Shown: positions 27,766-36,039, counted from the first letter of the stretch. The stretch is 64,000 bases of DNA from Brevibacillus dissolubilis (GCF_006170445.1 NZ_VCNA01000005.1:289160-353159), one strand, 5' to 3'. Made by a program: numbers and translations. Notes: a model not told the origin generated them from the letters alone.

Positions 27766-29142
27766 CTAGCCCTTCAACTGCTCCACAAGCCAATCCAGCT
27801 TCATTCCCCGAGACGCTTTCACCATCACAGCATACTCACGTCCCACATAAGGCCGGATCGCCTCCACAGCCTCTTCCTTCGTATCAAAATGGAGCTTTTC
27901 CCCCGTAAACCGCTCAGAGATATGGCGCGAATCCTTCCCAATCGTCACGACCAGCGGGAACAAATCCTTATATCGATTGGCATACTCCCCAACCTCGGCA
28001 TGCAGCACAGCACTGTCTACCCCCAGCTCAAAAATATCCCCGAGCACCACAATCTTGCGACGCTCCGGAAAAATCCCAGCCAGTGTCTCCAGCGCAGCCT
28101 TCATCGAGTAGGGACTCGCATTGTACGCGTCATTGATCAACAGACCACCTGACTCCGTCTGCACCACCTCAAAGCGCATCCCCGACACACTCGCACTCTT
28201 CAGAGCATCCGTAATCTGCTCCACCGTCATGTCAAAATACCGCGCAATCGCAATCGCCGGCAACGCATTCTGCACATTAAACTTACCCAGCAGCGGGAGG
28301 TACGCCTCGAACGTTTCCCCTGAACGGAAATGCACGGTAAAATGCGTTCCTTCATCAGTAGCACGCAAGTTGTCCGCCCAGATATCCGCCTCGCCTTCCA
28401 CGGAGTAGAACCACACCTCACCTTTGGCCAGATGGCTTACTTGACGCAGATACTCGTTATCTCCGTTCAACAGCACCAGACCGTTCGGATTGTTATGCGG
28501 CAGCAGCTCCGCTTTCGCCAGCGCGATTTTTTCCCGCGTCCCGAAAAATTCGATATGAGCATCCCCGATCGTCGTGATCACACTGATCTGCGGGTGAACC
28601 AGCGAGGCCAGCAGATCGATCTCACCCGCGTGATTCATCCCCAGCTCCAGTACCGCCACTTGATGCGTCTCGTCGATCTGGGTGAGCGAATAAGGCACAC
28701 CAATATGATTATTAAGATTTTTATACGTTTTATACAGATGGAACTGACTGCCCAGGAGGTGAGCGATCAGATCCTTGGTTGTCGTTTTTCCGTTGCTGCC
28801 CGTCACCGCGACGAACGGGATGTCGAAGCGCTCCCGGTAAGCAGTCGCCAGCTTTTGATAAGCACGCAGCGTGTCATTGACCAGAATCAGCCCAAAATCC
28901 TGCGGTAATTCATCTGGAATCTTCGTCTGATCAGAGACAAGTGCCGCCACAGCCCCTGCCTCATAAGCGGTCAGGAGATAATCATGGCCGTCGCGCGCTT
29001 CACCCTTCAGCGCAACGAACAGACTGTCCGCAGTCAATTGTCTCGTATCAAAATGCGTCGCACGTACGCCTTGGGATGGCTCACCTTGGATAATCAGGCC
29101 CTGTGCCATCGTTTGGATGTCAGCCAGCGTAGTCAGTTGCAT
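27766..29142 (-). CDS. murF: UDP-N-acetylmuramoyl-tripeptide--D-alanyl-D-alanine ligase
   Basis: A 458-residue Mur ligase that adds D-Ala-D-Ala to UDP-MurNAc-tripeptide. The N-terminal UDP-binding domain (FDTRQLTADSLFVALKGEARDGHDY) precedes the ATPase P-loop VTGSNGKTTTKD (about 114-125), NLNNHIGVP, LELGMNHAGEI and INDAYNASPYSMKAAL of the C-terminal domain. AAGGAGC before the ATG. In many bacilli ddl and murF are adjacent in one operon; here they face each other across the oxidoreductase gene. Confidence 0.97.
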   Translation of the reverse strand: MQLTTLADIQTMAQGLIIQGEPSQGVRATHFDTRQLTADSLFVALKGEARDGHDYLLTAYEAGAVAALVSDQTKIPDELPQDFGLILVNDTLRAYQKLATAYRERFDIPFVAVTGSNGKTTTKDLIAHLLGSQFHLYKTYKNLNNHIGVPYSLTQIDETHQVAVLELGMNHAGEIDLLASLVHPQISVITTIGDAHIEFFGTREKIALAKAELLPHNNPNGLVLLNGDNEYLRQVSHLAKGEVWFYSVEGEADIWADNLRATDEGTHFTVHFRSGETFEAYLPLLGKFNVQNALPAIAIARYFDMTVEQITDALKSASVSGMRFEVVQTESGGLLINDAYNASPYSMKAALETLAGIFPERRKIVVLGDIFELGVDSAVLHAEVGEYANRYKDLFPLVVTIGKDSRHISERFTGEKLHFDTKEEAVEAIRPYVGREYAVMVKASRGMKLDWLVEQLKG

Positions 29143-29231
29143 GGCGTTATCGCTCCTTTGTACTTTCGTAACGTAATCTTACGCCATGCTATCATGCGTG
29201 ACTTGGCGCAAGCAAGACATTTTCCCGTTTG

Positions 29232-29260
29232 TTGCCTTTTTATGATATCATGGAAATAAT
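29232..29260 (+). promoter_or_regulatory. Possible sigma-A promoter of the HIT gene
   Basis: TTGCCT (29232-29237), 17-base spacer, AATAAT (29255-29260) in the 184-base divergent region between murF and the HIT gene. Confidence 0.45.
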
Positions 29261-29326
29261 ATCCTGACTTATACATACGAACACACTGCGTATGCTATGT
29301 ATGAATGAATGGAGGGCGTCATCCAC

Positions 29327-29659
29327 GTGGAAAAAAGCATTTTTACCCGAATCATGGACGGTGAGATTCCGGCCAAGGTAGAGTATGAAGATGAACAGGT
29401 AATTGTCATTCACGACATCAGCCCAAAAGCTCCTGTGCACCTTCTGATTATCCCGCGCAAGCCAATCCCGACTCTGATGGACGTTGAGGGCGATGATTTT
29501 GCCATCCTTGCACACATCCATGCAGTCGCCCAGAAGCTGGCGCAAAAGCTTGAACTCAAGGGCTTCCGCCTCATCAACAACTGCGGAAAAGAGGGAGGAC
29601 AAGAGGTCTTCCACATCCATTATCATTTTCTTGCAGGGTTTCAAGACGAATCCGCCTAG
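29327..29659 (+). CDS. HIT family hydrolase (HINT-like)
   Basis: A 110-residue histidine-triad protein. The N-terminal SIFTRIMDGEIPAKVEYEDE and the catalytic triad motif HIHYHFLAG near the C-terminus match HINT-type nucleoside phosphoramidases. GTG start at 29327 behind GGAGGG; an in-frame ATG at 29309 overlaps that site. A HIT gene upstream of rpsU is common in related genomes. Confidence 0.93.
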   Translation: MEKSIFTRIMDGEIPAKVEYEDEQVIVIHDISPKAPVHLLIIPRKPIPTLMDVEGDDFAILAHIHAVAQKLAQKLELKGFRLINNCGKEGGQEVFHIHYHFLAGFQDESA

Positions 29660-29664
29660 AATGG

Positions 29665-29694
29665 TTGACCAAATGTAGGTATCTAGTCTATAAT
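29665..29694 (+). promoter_or_regulatory. Sigma-A promoter of rpsU-yqeY
   Basis: TTGACC (29665-29670), 18-base spacer and a perfect TATAAT (29689-29694), 65 bases upstream of rpsU. Confidence 0.75.
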
Positions 29695-29758
29695 GATGTA
29701 TGACATTCTGTAAGTGAACAGTTGTCCCAACGGTTTTAAGCGGAGGGAGGGAAAATAG

Positions 29759-29935
29759 ATGGCAGAGATTCGCGTTAGAAAAAACGAGTCTTTGGAAAGT
29801 GCACTGCGTCGCTTCAAGCGTGAAAGTGCGAAAGCTGGTGTATTGGCTGAGGTTCGTAAACGCCGCCACTTCGAAAAGCCTAGCGTAGCACGCAAGAAAA
29901 AATCCGAAGCGGCTCGTAAGCGTAATCGTTACTAA
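29759..29935 (+). CDS. rpsU: Small ribosomal subunit protein bS21
   Basis: A 58-residue, highly basic ribosomal protein: [20 protein letters not shown], then the [20 protein letters not shown] tail typical of bS21. It helps mRNA binding at initiation on the 30S subunit. The very strong ribosome site GGAGGGAGGG lies before the ATG. yqeY follows 18 bases later, the conserved order. Confidence 0.97.
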   Translation: MAEIRVRKNESLESALRRFKRESAKAGVLAEVRKRRHFEKPSVARKKKSEAARKRNRY

Positions 29936-29953
29936 TTTACGGGAGGGCTCATC

Positions 29954-30397
29954 ATGAGTTTAATGGAGCGACTCAATCAGGATATGAAGCAAGCGATGAA
30001 GGACAAAAATGCCCTTAAGCTCTCTGTTATTCGATTGGTGAAAGCCGCTATCCAGAACGAAGAGATTAACAAAGGGCAGTTGTCTGAAGACGAATTGCTT
30101 ACAATCTTGGCCCGTGAGTTAAAGCAACGCCGTGACTCCCTCCAGGAATTCGAAAAGGCTGGTCGTGAAGACTTAGCCAGCAAGACACGCGATGAAATCG
30201 AAGTGTTAACCGACTATCTGCCTGCACAGTTGAGCGAAGATGAGCTTCGCCAGATCGTCCGCGAGACGATTGCTGAGACAGGTGCCAGCTCTAAAAAAGA
30301 GATGGGTAAACTGATGGGCGCGCTGATGCCGAAAGTAAAAGGCAAAGCCGAAGGTGCACTCGTCCAACGTGTCGTCTCTGAAGAATTACCATCTTAA
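29954..30397 (+). CDS. yqeY: GatB/YqeY domain-containing protein
   Basis: A 147-residue cytoplasmic, mostly helical protein of the YqeY family, homologous to the tRNA-binding tail domain of GatB. Seen: [51 protein letters not shown] and the C-terminal [21 protein letters not shown] role in tRNA-dependent amidation is suspected but not proven. GGGAGGG precedes the ATG; operon with rpsU. Confidence 0.95.
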   Translation: MSLMERLNQDMKQAMKDKNALKLSVIRLVKAAIQNEEINKGQLSEDELLTILARELKQRRDSLQEFEKAGREDLASKTRDEIEVLTDYLPAQLSEDELRQIVRETIAETGASSKKEMGKLMGALMPKVKGKAEGALVQRVVSEELPS

Positions 30398-30407
30398 ATA
30401 GATGCGT

Positions 30408-30446
30408 CAAAACCCGGTCTACTTCGGTAGGTCGGGTTTTTTAATT
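30408..30446 (+). terminator. Terminator after yqeY
   Basis: AAAACCCG...CGGGTTTTTT stem with a TCTACTTCGGTAGGT top. Confidence 0.88.
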
Positions 30447-30463
30447 TTATATCGACAAAATGT

Positions 30464-30492
30464 TGCAACGGAACTCCACCATGAATCGTATA
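30464..30492 (+). promoter_or_regulatory. Probable ECF (sigma-W type) promoter of nfeD-floA
   Basis: TGCAAC (30464-30469), 17-base spacer, CGTATA (30487-30492). This is close to the sigma-W consensus TGAAAC-N16/17-CGTA, and the homologous B. subtilis yqeZ-yqfA genes belong to the sigma-W regulon. Confidence 0.6.
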
Positions 30493-30539
30493 TCTTAGTA
30501 GCATTTGACAGATGATGGGGGAAAGGAGGTAGAGATCTG

Positions 30540-31214
30540 ATGGAACCAACCATTACAGAGACGATTGCCAGCATCGTGACCCATCCGTACATGCTCTCCC
30601 TGTTATTTACCCTTGGGCTCGTCGGATTAACCATCGAATTTTTTGCTCCTGGTCGTGGTGTGGGAGGGGTGATTGGGCTCTTGGCATTTGCCTTGTATTT
30701 TTACGGGCATCTGGTGGCGGGGTATGCGAGTCTGATGCATATCGGGCTGTTTCTTTTGGGACTCCTCTTGTTGATGCTCGAGCTGGTACTGCCGGGCGGC
30801 ATCGTCGGTGGGCTGGGGTTCGTCAGTCTGGTGGGGGGATTGGTGCTTGCTGCTGCTGATACCAGCCAAGGTCTTCTCTCACTCGGTGTGGCGATCGCCA
30901 TTTCGGCTGTGGTCGCTTATGTGCTCTATCGGTATTTTGGGATGCGGGGTGTCTGGCACAAGCTCGTCCTCACTGATCAGCAGCACAATGAAGACGGATT
31001 CGTCGCAGTCCCAAACCATCGGGAGCTGATCGGTAAGACTGGAGTGGCTCTGACCCCACTGCGTCCCGCTGGAGTGGTGCAGATGAATGAGAAGCGGATC
31101 GATGCGGTCAGCGTCGGTAATTACATTACGCAGGGAACACCCGTGACCGTCGTACAGGTAGAAGGGGCCCGCGTGGTCGTGCAAGAACAACAGGATGCAG
31201 ATTGGAAGGAGTAG
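30540..31214 (+). CDS. NfeD family membrane protein
   Basis: A 224-residue short NfeD (no serine-protease domain). Four to five membrane helices occupy residues 15-140 (PGRGVGGVIGLLAFALYFYGH, LPGGIVGGLGFVSLVGGLVL), followed by a soluble OB-fold domain (LIGKTGVALTPLRPAGVVQMNEKRIDAVSVG). NfeD proteins accompany flotillins in functional membrane microdomains; floA follows seven bases later. AAAGGAGGT before the ATG. Probably induced with floA by an envelope-stress sigma factor. Confidence 0.93.
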   Translation: MEPTITETIASIVTHPYMLSLLFTLGLVGLTIEFFAPGRGVGGVIGLLAFALYFYGHLVAGYASLMHIGLFLLGLLLLMLELVLPGGIVGGLGFVSLVGGLVLAAADTSQGLLSLGVAIAISAVVAYVLYRYFGMRGVWHKLVLTDQQHNEDGFVAVPNHRELIGKTGVALTPLRPAGVVQMNEKRIDAVSVGNYITQGTPVTVVQVEGARVVVQEQQDADWKE

Positions 31215-31220
31215 GTTGTT

Positions 31221-32222
31221 ATGGATGGAAGCTTTGTTTCGCTTGTTTTCTTCGTCGTTGTAGGGGTGATTGCCTTATCTGTGTTTTTCTCATTCGTTCC
31301 GGTGATGCTGTGGATCTCAGCACTCGCCTCCGGGGTAAAAGTGGGGATTCTCACCCTGGTTGCTATGCGCCTGCGCCGTGTCGTACCGGCACGGATCGTC
31401 AACCCGCTCATCAAGGGTCATAAGGCAGGTCTGGATCTCAACACCAACCTGCTGGAGAGCCACTATCTGGCCGGTGGTAACGTCGACCGTGTCGTTGATG
31501 CTCTGGTCGCCGCCCAACGTGCAGATATCGATCTCGGGTTCGAGCGTGCCGCCGCGATTGATCTCGCCGGCCGTGATGTCCTGCAGGCTGTCCAGATGAG
31601 CGTCAATCCAAAAGTAATCGAAACTCCGGTCGTTGCTGCTGTAGCGATGGATGGGATCGAAGTCCGCGCCAAAGCCAAAGTAACCGTCCGTGCCAATATC
31701 GAACGCCTCGTCGGTGGGGCGGGGGAAGAGACGATTATCGCCCGTGTCGGGGAAGGGATCGTCACGACGATTGGTAGCTCCCAGCGCCACAAGGACGTGC
31801 TGGAGAACCCAGACCGAATTTCGCAGACGGTACTGAACAAAGGCTTGGATGCAGGGACCGCTTTTGAAATTCTCTCGATTGATATCGCAGACGTCGATGT
31901 AGGCAAAAACATCGGGGCACAGCTGCAGACCGACCAAGCAGAAGCAGACAAACGCATCGCCCAGGCCAAAGCAGAGGAACGCCGTGCCATGGCGGTCGCT
32001 ACCGAGCAGGAGATGAAAGCCCGTGTCCAAGAGATGAAGGCCAAGGTCGTCGAAGCCGAGGCACAGGTTCCACTGGCGATGTCAGAAGCACTCCGCACAG
32101 GCAAGCTCGGCGTGATGGATTATTATAACCTGCAAAACCTCCAGGCCGACACCCATATGCGCAAATCATTCGGGCATGTGGATGAGAAGGCAGATGCAGG
32201 CATCGACGATGAGCAGGGGTAG
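31221..32222 (+). CDS. floA: Flotillin-like protein FloA
   Basis: A 333-residue membrane-scaffold protein. After an N-terminal membrane hairpin ([24 protein letters not shown]) comes the SPFH domain ([77 protein letters not shown]) and a coiled coil rich in AE/EAQ repeats (235-300). It forms lipid-raft-like patches that affect membrane fluidity and signalling. GGAAGGAG precedes the ATG; operon with nfeD. Confidence 0.96.
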   Translation: MDGSFVSLVFFVVVGVIALSVFFSFVPVMLWISALASGVKVGILTLVAMRLRRVVPARIVNPLIKGHKAGLDLNTNLLESHYLAGGNVDRVVDALVAAQRADIDLGFERAAAIDLAGRDVLQAVQMSVNPKVIETPVVAAVAMDGIEVRAKAKVTVRANIERLVGGAGEETIIARVGEGIVTTIGSSQRHKDVLENPDRISQTVLNKGLDAGTAFEILSIDIADVDVGKNIGAQLQTDQAEADKRIAQAKAEERRAMAVATEQEMKARVQEMKAKVVEAEAQVPLAMSEALRTGKLGVMDYYNLQNLQADTHMRKSFGHVDEKADAGIDDEQG

Positions 32223-32234
32223 GGGGTCTCTGTG

Positions 32235-32699
32235 ATGGATGTGATCGCTGATATTCTGGAGATTCTGTTCAACCTGATCGGTGGTCAAGGGAGCCGGGAA
32301 AAAAAGCGCACGACCGTCTATCCAGCGTCAACAGACAGACACCCGACCCATCATGGATCGGGGGAAGCTTGGGAGCAAGATGACGACGATGACTTAGCAG
32401 ATCAGGAAGGCTGGGATGATGAGTGGGAGGACAAGTGGGACGAAGGCATCCCGACTAACACGGCTCCGTCTGAATATGACCTCCCACCAGTCTCCGAAGG
32501 CCGTGATGCCCCACACCAGCATGAGGGAGGAGCAGGCTTCAAGCGGCCCATGCTCCAACCATCGGTCCAACAGCCTGCACAATCTGTAGCCTCTGTTAAG
32601 CGACCCAACGCACGCGAGGGAATGAAATGGGCATTGATCTTTTCTCCTCCTCGCTCCAAACAGCCCTATGGATCACCACCACTGACCCGCAAACGATAA
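32235..32699 (+). CDS. Hypothetical acidic protein after floA
   Basis: A 154-residue protein that I do not recognise. A short amphipathic N-terminus (DVIADILEILFNLIGG) is followed by a basic patch, then a strongly acidic Trp-rich block (EAWEQDDDDDLADQEGWDDE, about 44-65), a Pro/Gln-rich linker and a basic end. Most of it should be disordered. It begins 12 bases after floA, the slot of yqfB in B. subtilis, but similarity is not evident. ATG 32235 fits AGGGGGT better than GTG 32232. A terminator follows. Confidence 0.65.
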   Translation: MDVIADILEILFNLIGGQGSREKKRTTVYPASTDRHPTHHGSGEAWEQDDDDDLADQEGWDDEWEDKWDEGIPTNTAPSEYDLPPVSEGRDAPHQHEGGAGFKRPMLQPSVQQPAQSVASVKRPNAREGMKWALIFSPPRSKQPYGSPPLTRKR

Positions 32700-32720
32700 G
32701 AGTTTCCCATTATACCCAAT

Positions 32721-32758
32721 GAATCCCAAATGAAAGGACGTTTTGGGATTCTTTTTTT
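32721..32758 (+). terminator. Terminator ending the nfeD-floA operon
   Basis: GAATCCCAAA pairs with TTTTGGGATTC, followed by seven T. Confidence 0.93.
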
Positions 32759-32767
32759 GTGAGGAAA

Positions 32768-32776
32768 TGGTATAAT
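32768..32776 (+). promoter_or_regulatory. Extended -10 promoter of the small hypothetical gene
   Basis: TGG-TATAAT is a perfect extended -10 element without a good -35, 51 bases before the GTG start. Confidence 0.5.
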
Positions 32777-32826
32777 TTTGATATATAACTAATTTGAATA
32801 AGTATAAAAAGAAGGGGCAGATAAGC

Positions 32827-33075
32827 GTGGGTCAATTAACTCCAGAACAGTTGGAACGAAAGCGGGATTTGACAATCAAGCTCTTGAACCGGCTGGCTAA
32901 AAAGCATGCGTCCGTCAAAGCGACTTTGGACAAGCTCCAAGGCAAGGATTTGATGATGCAGTTTGATATCATTCACAGAGAGCTTCCCATCATGAGCGGC
33001 TTGACACTGGAACTATTAGAAGACCGGGAAAAGACAGAACAATTCGTTTCTGCGTTTGAACTCATGCATCCATAA
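32827..33075 (+). CDS. Small hypothetical protein
   Basis: An 82-residue charged, helical protein: GQLTPEQLERKRDLTIKLLN, then KHASVKATLDKLQ and a C-terminal acidic helix. No family recognised and no membrane segment. GTG 32827 is chosen because GAAGGGG lies nine bases upstream; a TTG 33 bases earlier is in frame. It has its own promoter and strong terminator and opens the accessory island between floA and yqfC. Confidence 0.65.
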   Translation: MGQLTPEQLERKRDLTIKLLNRLAKKHASVKATLDKLQGKDLMMQFDIIHRELPIMSGLTLELLEDREKTEQFVSAFELMHP

Positions 33076-33092
33076 TATACATATCTGATATC

Positions 33093-33134
33093 AAGGGCAT
33101 TTCTGCATCGGGCTTGGCAGAAATGCCCTTTTTT
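33093..33134 (+). terminator. Terminator after the small hypothetical gene
   Basis: AAGGGCATTTCTGC pairs with GCAGAAATGCCCTTTTTT, a 14-bp perfect stem. Confidence 0.95.
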
Positions 33135-33221
33135 CTGTACATTCCTTTTCATAAATTTATATGATAAAGTATTAACAAAATATTAAAAACGATGGCATAT
33201 CAATAGGTAAAGGTGATCTTG

Positions 33222-34508
33222 ATGACTGATTATCCAACTGATCAACATACCTTACAGTCGCTTGGCGAATTGATCCGCAACCATCGGAAAAATGCCCAGC
33301 TTACCCTGCCTCAGCTGGCAGAGCGAACAGGCCTGTCCAAGGGCGTTATCTCCAAGCTGGAGAATGGAGAGACGAAGCGGCCTGAACTGAAAACGATTCG
33401 AACGGTCGCTCATGCCCTGCAAATCCCGTATGATGAAGCCATCTCCTACTATATCAAGGTGGAGCAGCGCCCGGAGATTCTGCGCGACCTGCTTCTGGAG
33501 ATGATTGGGCGTAATGACCAGTCACTCATTGGCAAGGTGGCGATCAAGCTGATCCAATCCCCCAAGCGTGACAGCCAAAAGGCGTTGGATGAGCTATACA
33601 CCATCGCCAATTCGGTCCTCTGCCCATCCACCCAGATGAACCTGTACCAACTGATCCTCAAATATGCCCGCGAGCATGGTCTGCAAAACTATGTAGCCAA
33701 AACTCTGATGCAGAAATTTACGATCAAGCGTGTGGATCTTGATCGGCTGCAGGAAGCGTATTGGATTGGTATGGAGCTTCTCTATTACATTTCATATCTG
33801 ACCGCTCAGGAGCGAGTTGACTTTTACTACAGACTGAGCATTCACTCCTTTAATTTAAAAAATTATAAAGAGAGTACCTTTTTTTGCGAACAGGCGTTAA
33901 AGGAAGATAACACCAAGTCAGCCCTGCGAGCAGGAGCCATTCTGGCCGCAGTCAACAGCTTCTCTATTCTTGGTGATTTCGAAACCGCGGAAGAGTATCT
34001 TCGCTTGTATGAGGAGAATGACTACCCGCATGTGGAAGAGAATGCGAGGATGGTCCGGGCGATTTTTCATTACCGGAAAGGGGAGCTGAGCTTAGCGATC
34101 CCTGCGCTTTTGGCCTGTTTTGAGGAAGCTAGCTCCAATGCCAAGATCCATATCGCCAACAAGCTGCTGGAGCTCTATGCACTGATCGATGATTTTACGG
34201 CGATGGAGGAGATCTTTGCCCAGGAGGAGCTGATGACTACGTTTCCAAGTCTGACTCCCTACAAGCAAGACGAGCTGGCACGCTACTATAAGCATAAGGC
34301 TCACTACTACGTACAGACCCAACAATTCCGGGAAGCCATCGAGCTCTACGAAAGGAGTGCCGGGCTGGCCCGTAAAGATACGAATGTGCATCAGGAAATC
34401 TACCAAAGCATGCAAACGATCATCGCCTATCATCGTACGCGGAAGATACCAATCTCCCTGCCCGTCATTGAGAAGATGGAAGAGGTATTTGCCCGCTTCG
34501 GTGTGTAA
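33222..34508 (+). CDS. HTH-TPR transcriptional regulator, RRNPP-like receptor 1
   Basis: A 428-residue protein. An N-terminal XRE-type HTH (about 12-70: LGELIRNHRKNAQLTLPQLA...SKGVISKLENGETKRPELKT) is followed by about 350 residues of helical TPR-type repeats (YYRLSIHSFNLKNYKESTFF, AAVNSFSILGDFETAEEYLR, YKHKAHYYVQTQQFREAIEL). This is the architecture of PlcR/PrgX/AimR-type receptors, which bind an imported peptide in the TPR cup and change DNA binding. It is a paralog of the next gene. AAAGGTG before ATG 33222 decides the start. Target genes are unknown; the local peptide gene is a likely ligand source. Confidence 0.82.
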   Translation: MTDYPTDQHTLQSLGELIRNHRKNAQLTLPQLAERTGLSKGVISKLENGETKRPELKTIRTVAHALQIPYDEAISYYIKVEQRPEILRDLLLEMIGRNDQSLIGKVAIKLIQSPKRDSQKALDELYTIANSVLCPSTQMNLYQLILKYAREHGLQNYVAKTLMQKFTIKRVDLDRLQEAYWIGMELLYYISYLTAQERVDFYYRLSIHSFNLKNYKESTFFCEQALKEDNTKSALRAGAILAAVNSFSILGDFETAEEYLRLYEENDYPHVEENARMVRAIFHYRKGELSLAIPALLACFEEASSNAKIHIANKLLELYALIDDFTAMEEIFAQEELMTTFPSLTPYKQDELARYYKHKAHYYVQTQQFREAIELYERSAGLARKDTNVHQEIYQSMQTIIAYHRTRKIPISLPVIEKMEEVFARFGV

Positions 34509-34528
34509 GAGAGGAAGAGTAGTTGACC

Positions 34529-35800
34529 ATGAACACGCTGACATTAGGGGAACTCGTTCATCTTTACCGCAAACAGGCTGGTCTGACCATACAGCAATTA
34601 GTTGAGCGCACGGGTGTCAGCAAGAGCGTCATCTCCAAAATCGAAAACGGTTCCACGCGTCGCCCAGAGCTGAAAACGATGAAATCGCTGGCCAGTGAAC
34701 TGGGCATTCCGCTAGAGCGAGTGGTTGAGGAATACATAGAGACCGAACACCGGATGGATGCGTTGCGCCAACTGCTGGCGGAAGCGGTCAGGCTGTCCAA
34801 TGTGTCGATGCTCTCCAAGGTGACACTCCGCCTGATTCAAGCCTCTCAGGAGGACAGCTATACCGCTGTAGGCCACCTCTATGACGTGGCTGGTTCGATT
34901 CTCGATATTCCGGTGAAGCTGTCACTCTATGAGCTGATCATTCAGTATGCCCGCAACCACGGCATGCAGCGGTATTTGGCCAAAGCCATCCTGCAAAAAT
35001 ACCTGATCAACCGTTACGACATCAACAAAGCGGAAGCAGCCTACCGCGAGGGTCTGCAAATTCTCGATTATATCGACTATCTGGACTCGCATGAACGGCA
35101 TCGTGCCTATTATTATCTGGGAATTCAAGCATTTTCGCTTAAGATGTACGAACAGTGTATCAAGCTGTGCCGTGCCGCCATCCACGAAGATACGACGATC
35201 AGCGTCCCAAGGATTGCTGCCGTTCTGGCGGTAACCAACTCCTACTCATTGATGGGGAATTATGAGATGGCTGAGGTATATCTTGAAATGTACACCAAGT
35301 TTGACTCGGAGCAGGTACAGGAGAACGCCCAGTTTTTGCGGGGAATTCTATATGCCAAAAAAGGGGAGTATGCTCAGGGCATCGAGACGCTGCAGGCTTG
35401 TTTTGAAGAATCCAGCCCCCATGCACGGATTCACATTGCCAATAAGCTGTTGGAAGTCTACCTGCAGTTTGACATGGTGGAAGCGATGCAGGAGATTCTG
35501 GCTGCCGAAGAGACCCTGCTCGATTTTGGGCCTACCAACCCGTACAAACAGATGGAGCTTGGGACATATTACCAACAAAAAGGAACCTTTCTCTTCTCTC
35601 AAGGATTGGAACAAGAAGGCATCAACAGCCTGCTCAAAGCGATGGAGGCCTTTGGAACAATCCAGTCGTACCGTGAAGTGAACACCTGTATCCAACTGAT
35701 TTTGAATTTTTTTCGAAAAAATCAAAAAAACATTACATTGGAACTACTAGAAATGTTCGAAGCGGTATATAATATAATAAATAAGACACAAGAGGGATGA
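34529..35800 (+). CDS. HTH-TPR transcriptional regulator, RRNPP-like receptor 2
   Basis: A 423-residue paralog of the preceding gene, colinear over its whole length: the HTH LGELVHLYRKQAGLTIQQLV...SKSVISKIENGSTRRPELKT, then TPR helices (YYLGIQAFSLKMYEQCIKLC, AVTNSYSLMGNYEMAEVYLE, ARIHIANKLLEVY shared with IHIANKLLELY). The start is ATG 34529; TTG 34523 is also in frame and closer to the GAGGAAG site. It begins about 20 bases after receptor 1 and ends six bases before a small secreted-peptide gene, the usual receptor-pheromone layout. Confidence 0.83.
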   Translation: MNTLTLGELVHLYRKQAGLTIQQLVERTGVSKSVISKIENGSTRRPELKTMKSLASELGIPLERVVEEYIETEHRMDALRQLLAEAVRLSNVSMLSKVTLRLIQASQEDSYTAVGHLYDVAGSILDIPVKLSLYELIIQYARNHGMQRYLAKAILQKYLINRYDINKAEAAYREGLQILDYIDYLDSHERHRAYYYLGIQAFSLKMYEQCIKLCRAAIHEDTTISVPRIAAVLAVTNSYSLMGNYEMAEVYLEMYTKFDSEQVQENAQFLRGILYAKKGEYAQGIETLQACFEESSPHARIHIANKLLEVYLQFDMVEAMQEILAAEETLLDFGPTNPYKQMELGTYYQQKGTFLFSQGLEQEGINSLLKAMEAFGTIQSYREVNTCIQLILNFFRKNQKNITLELLEMFEAVYNIINKTQEG

Positions 35801-35806
35801 GGTATT

Positions 35807-35953
35807 ATGAAAAAACTCCTAAAAAAATCAATTTTTGTTGCTGCAGTCCTGTCTCTGGCTACATCCTTTGGCGTTATTGAAGTGGCACCGAAAGCGACGG
35901 TATCTCCAACTGCTGTGATTATTGGCCCAGAAGCTCCAGACCCTTGGGTATAG
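35807..35953 (+). CDS. Putative secreted signalling propeptide (RRNPP pheromone precursor)
   Basis: A 48-codon gene, six bases after receptor 2, with AGAGGGATGAGGT overlapping that stop. The product has a classic export signal (MKKLLKKSIFVAAVLSLATS, basic then hydrophobic), a short spacer (VIEVAPKATVSPTAV) and ends IIGPEAPDPWV. Pheromones of this class come from the C-terminus of such precursors after secretion and proteolysis, then re-enter through an oligopeptide permease. The mature peptide should lie within the last 5-11 residues; the exact ends cannot be read. A terminator follows at once. No similarity to PapR, NprX or AimP C-termini that I recall. Confidence 0.72.
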   Translation: MKKLLKKSIFVAAVLSLATSFGVIEVAPKATVSPTAVIIGPEAPDPWV

Positions 35954-35976
35954 TTGAACTTATTTTATAGTCATTA

Positions 35977-36012
35977 TAAAAAACGTTCTGCACAGTACAG
36001 AGCGTTTTTTTT
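35977..36012 (+). terminator. Terminator after the propeptide gene
   Basis: AAAAAACGTTCTG pairs with CAGAGCGTTTTTTTT around CACAGTA. Confidence 0.9.
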
Positions 36013-36022
36013 CATCTATAAT

Positions 36023-36039
36023 TGTCGAATAATGTCGAA
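36023..36039 (+). promoter_or_regulatory. Tandem Spo0A-box-like sites
   Basis: TGTCGAA occurs at 36023-36029 and again at 36033-36039, exactly ten bases apart on the same face of the helix. TGNCGAA is the core of the Spo0A box, and tandem boxes with this spacing are typical for Spo0A dimers. Confidence 0.5.
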
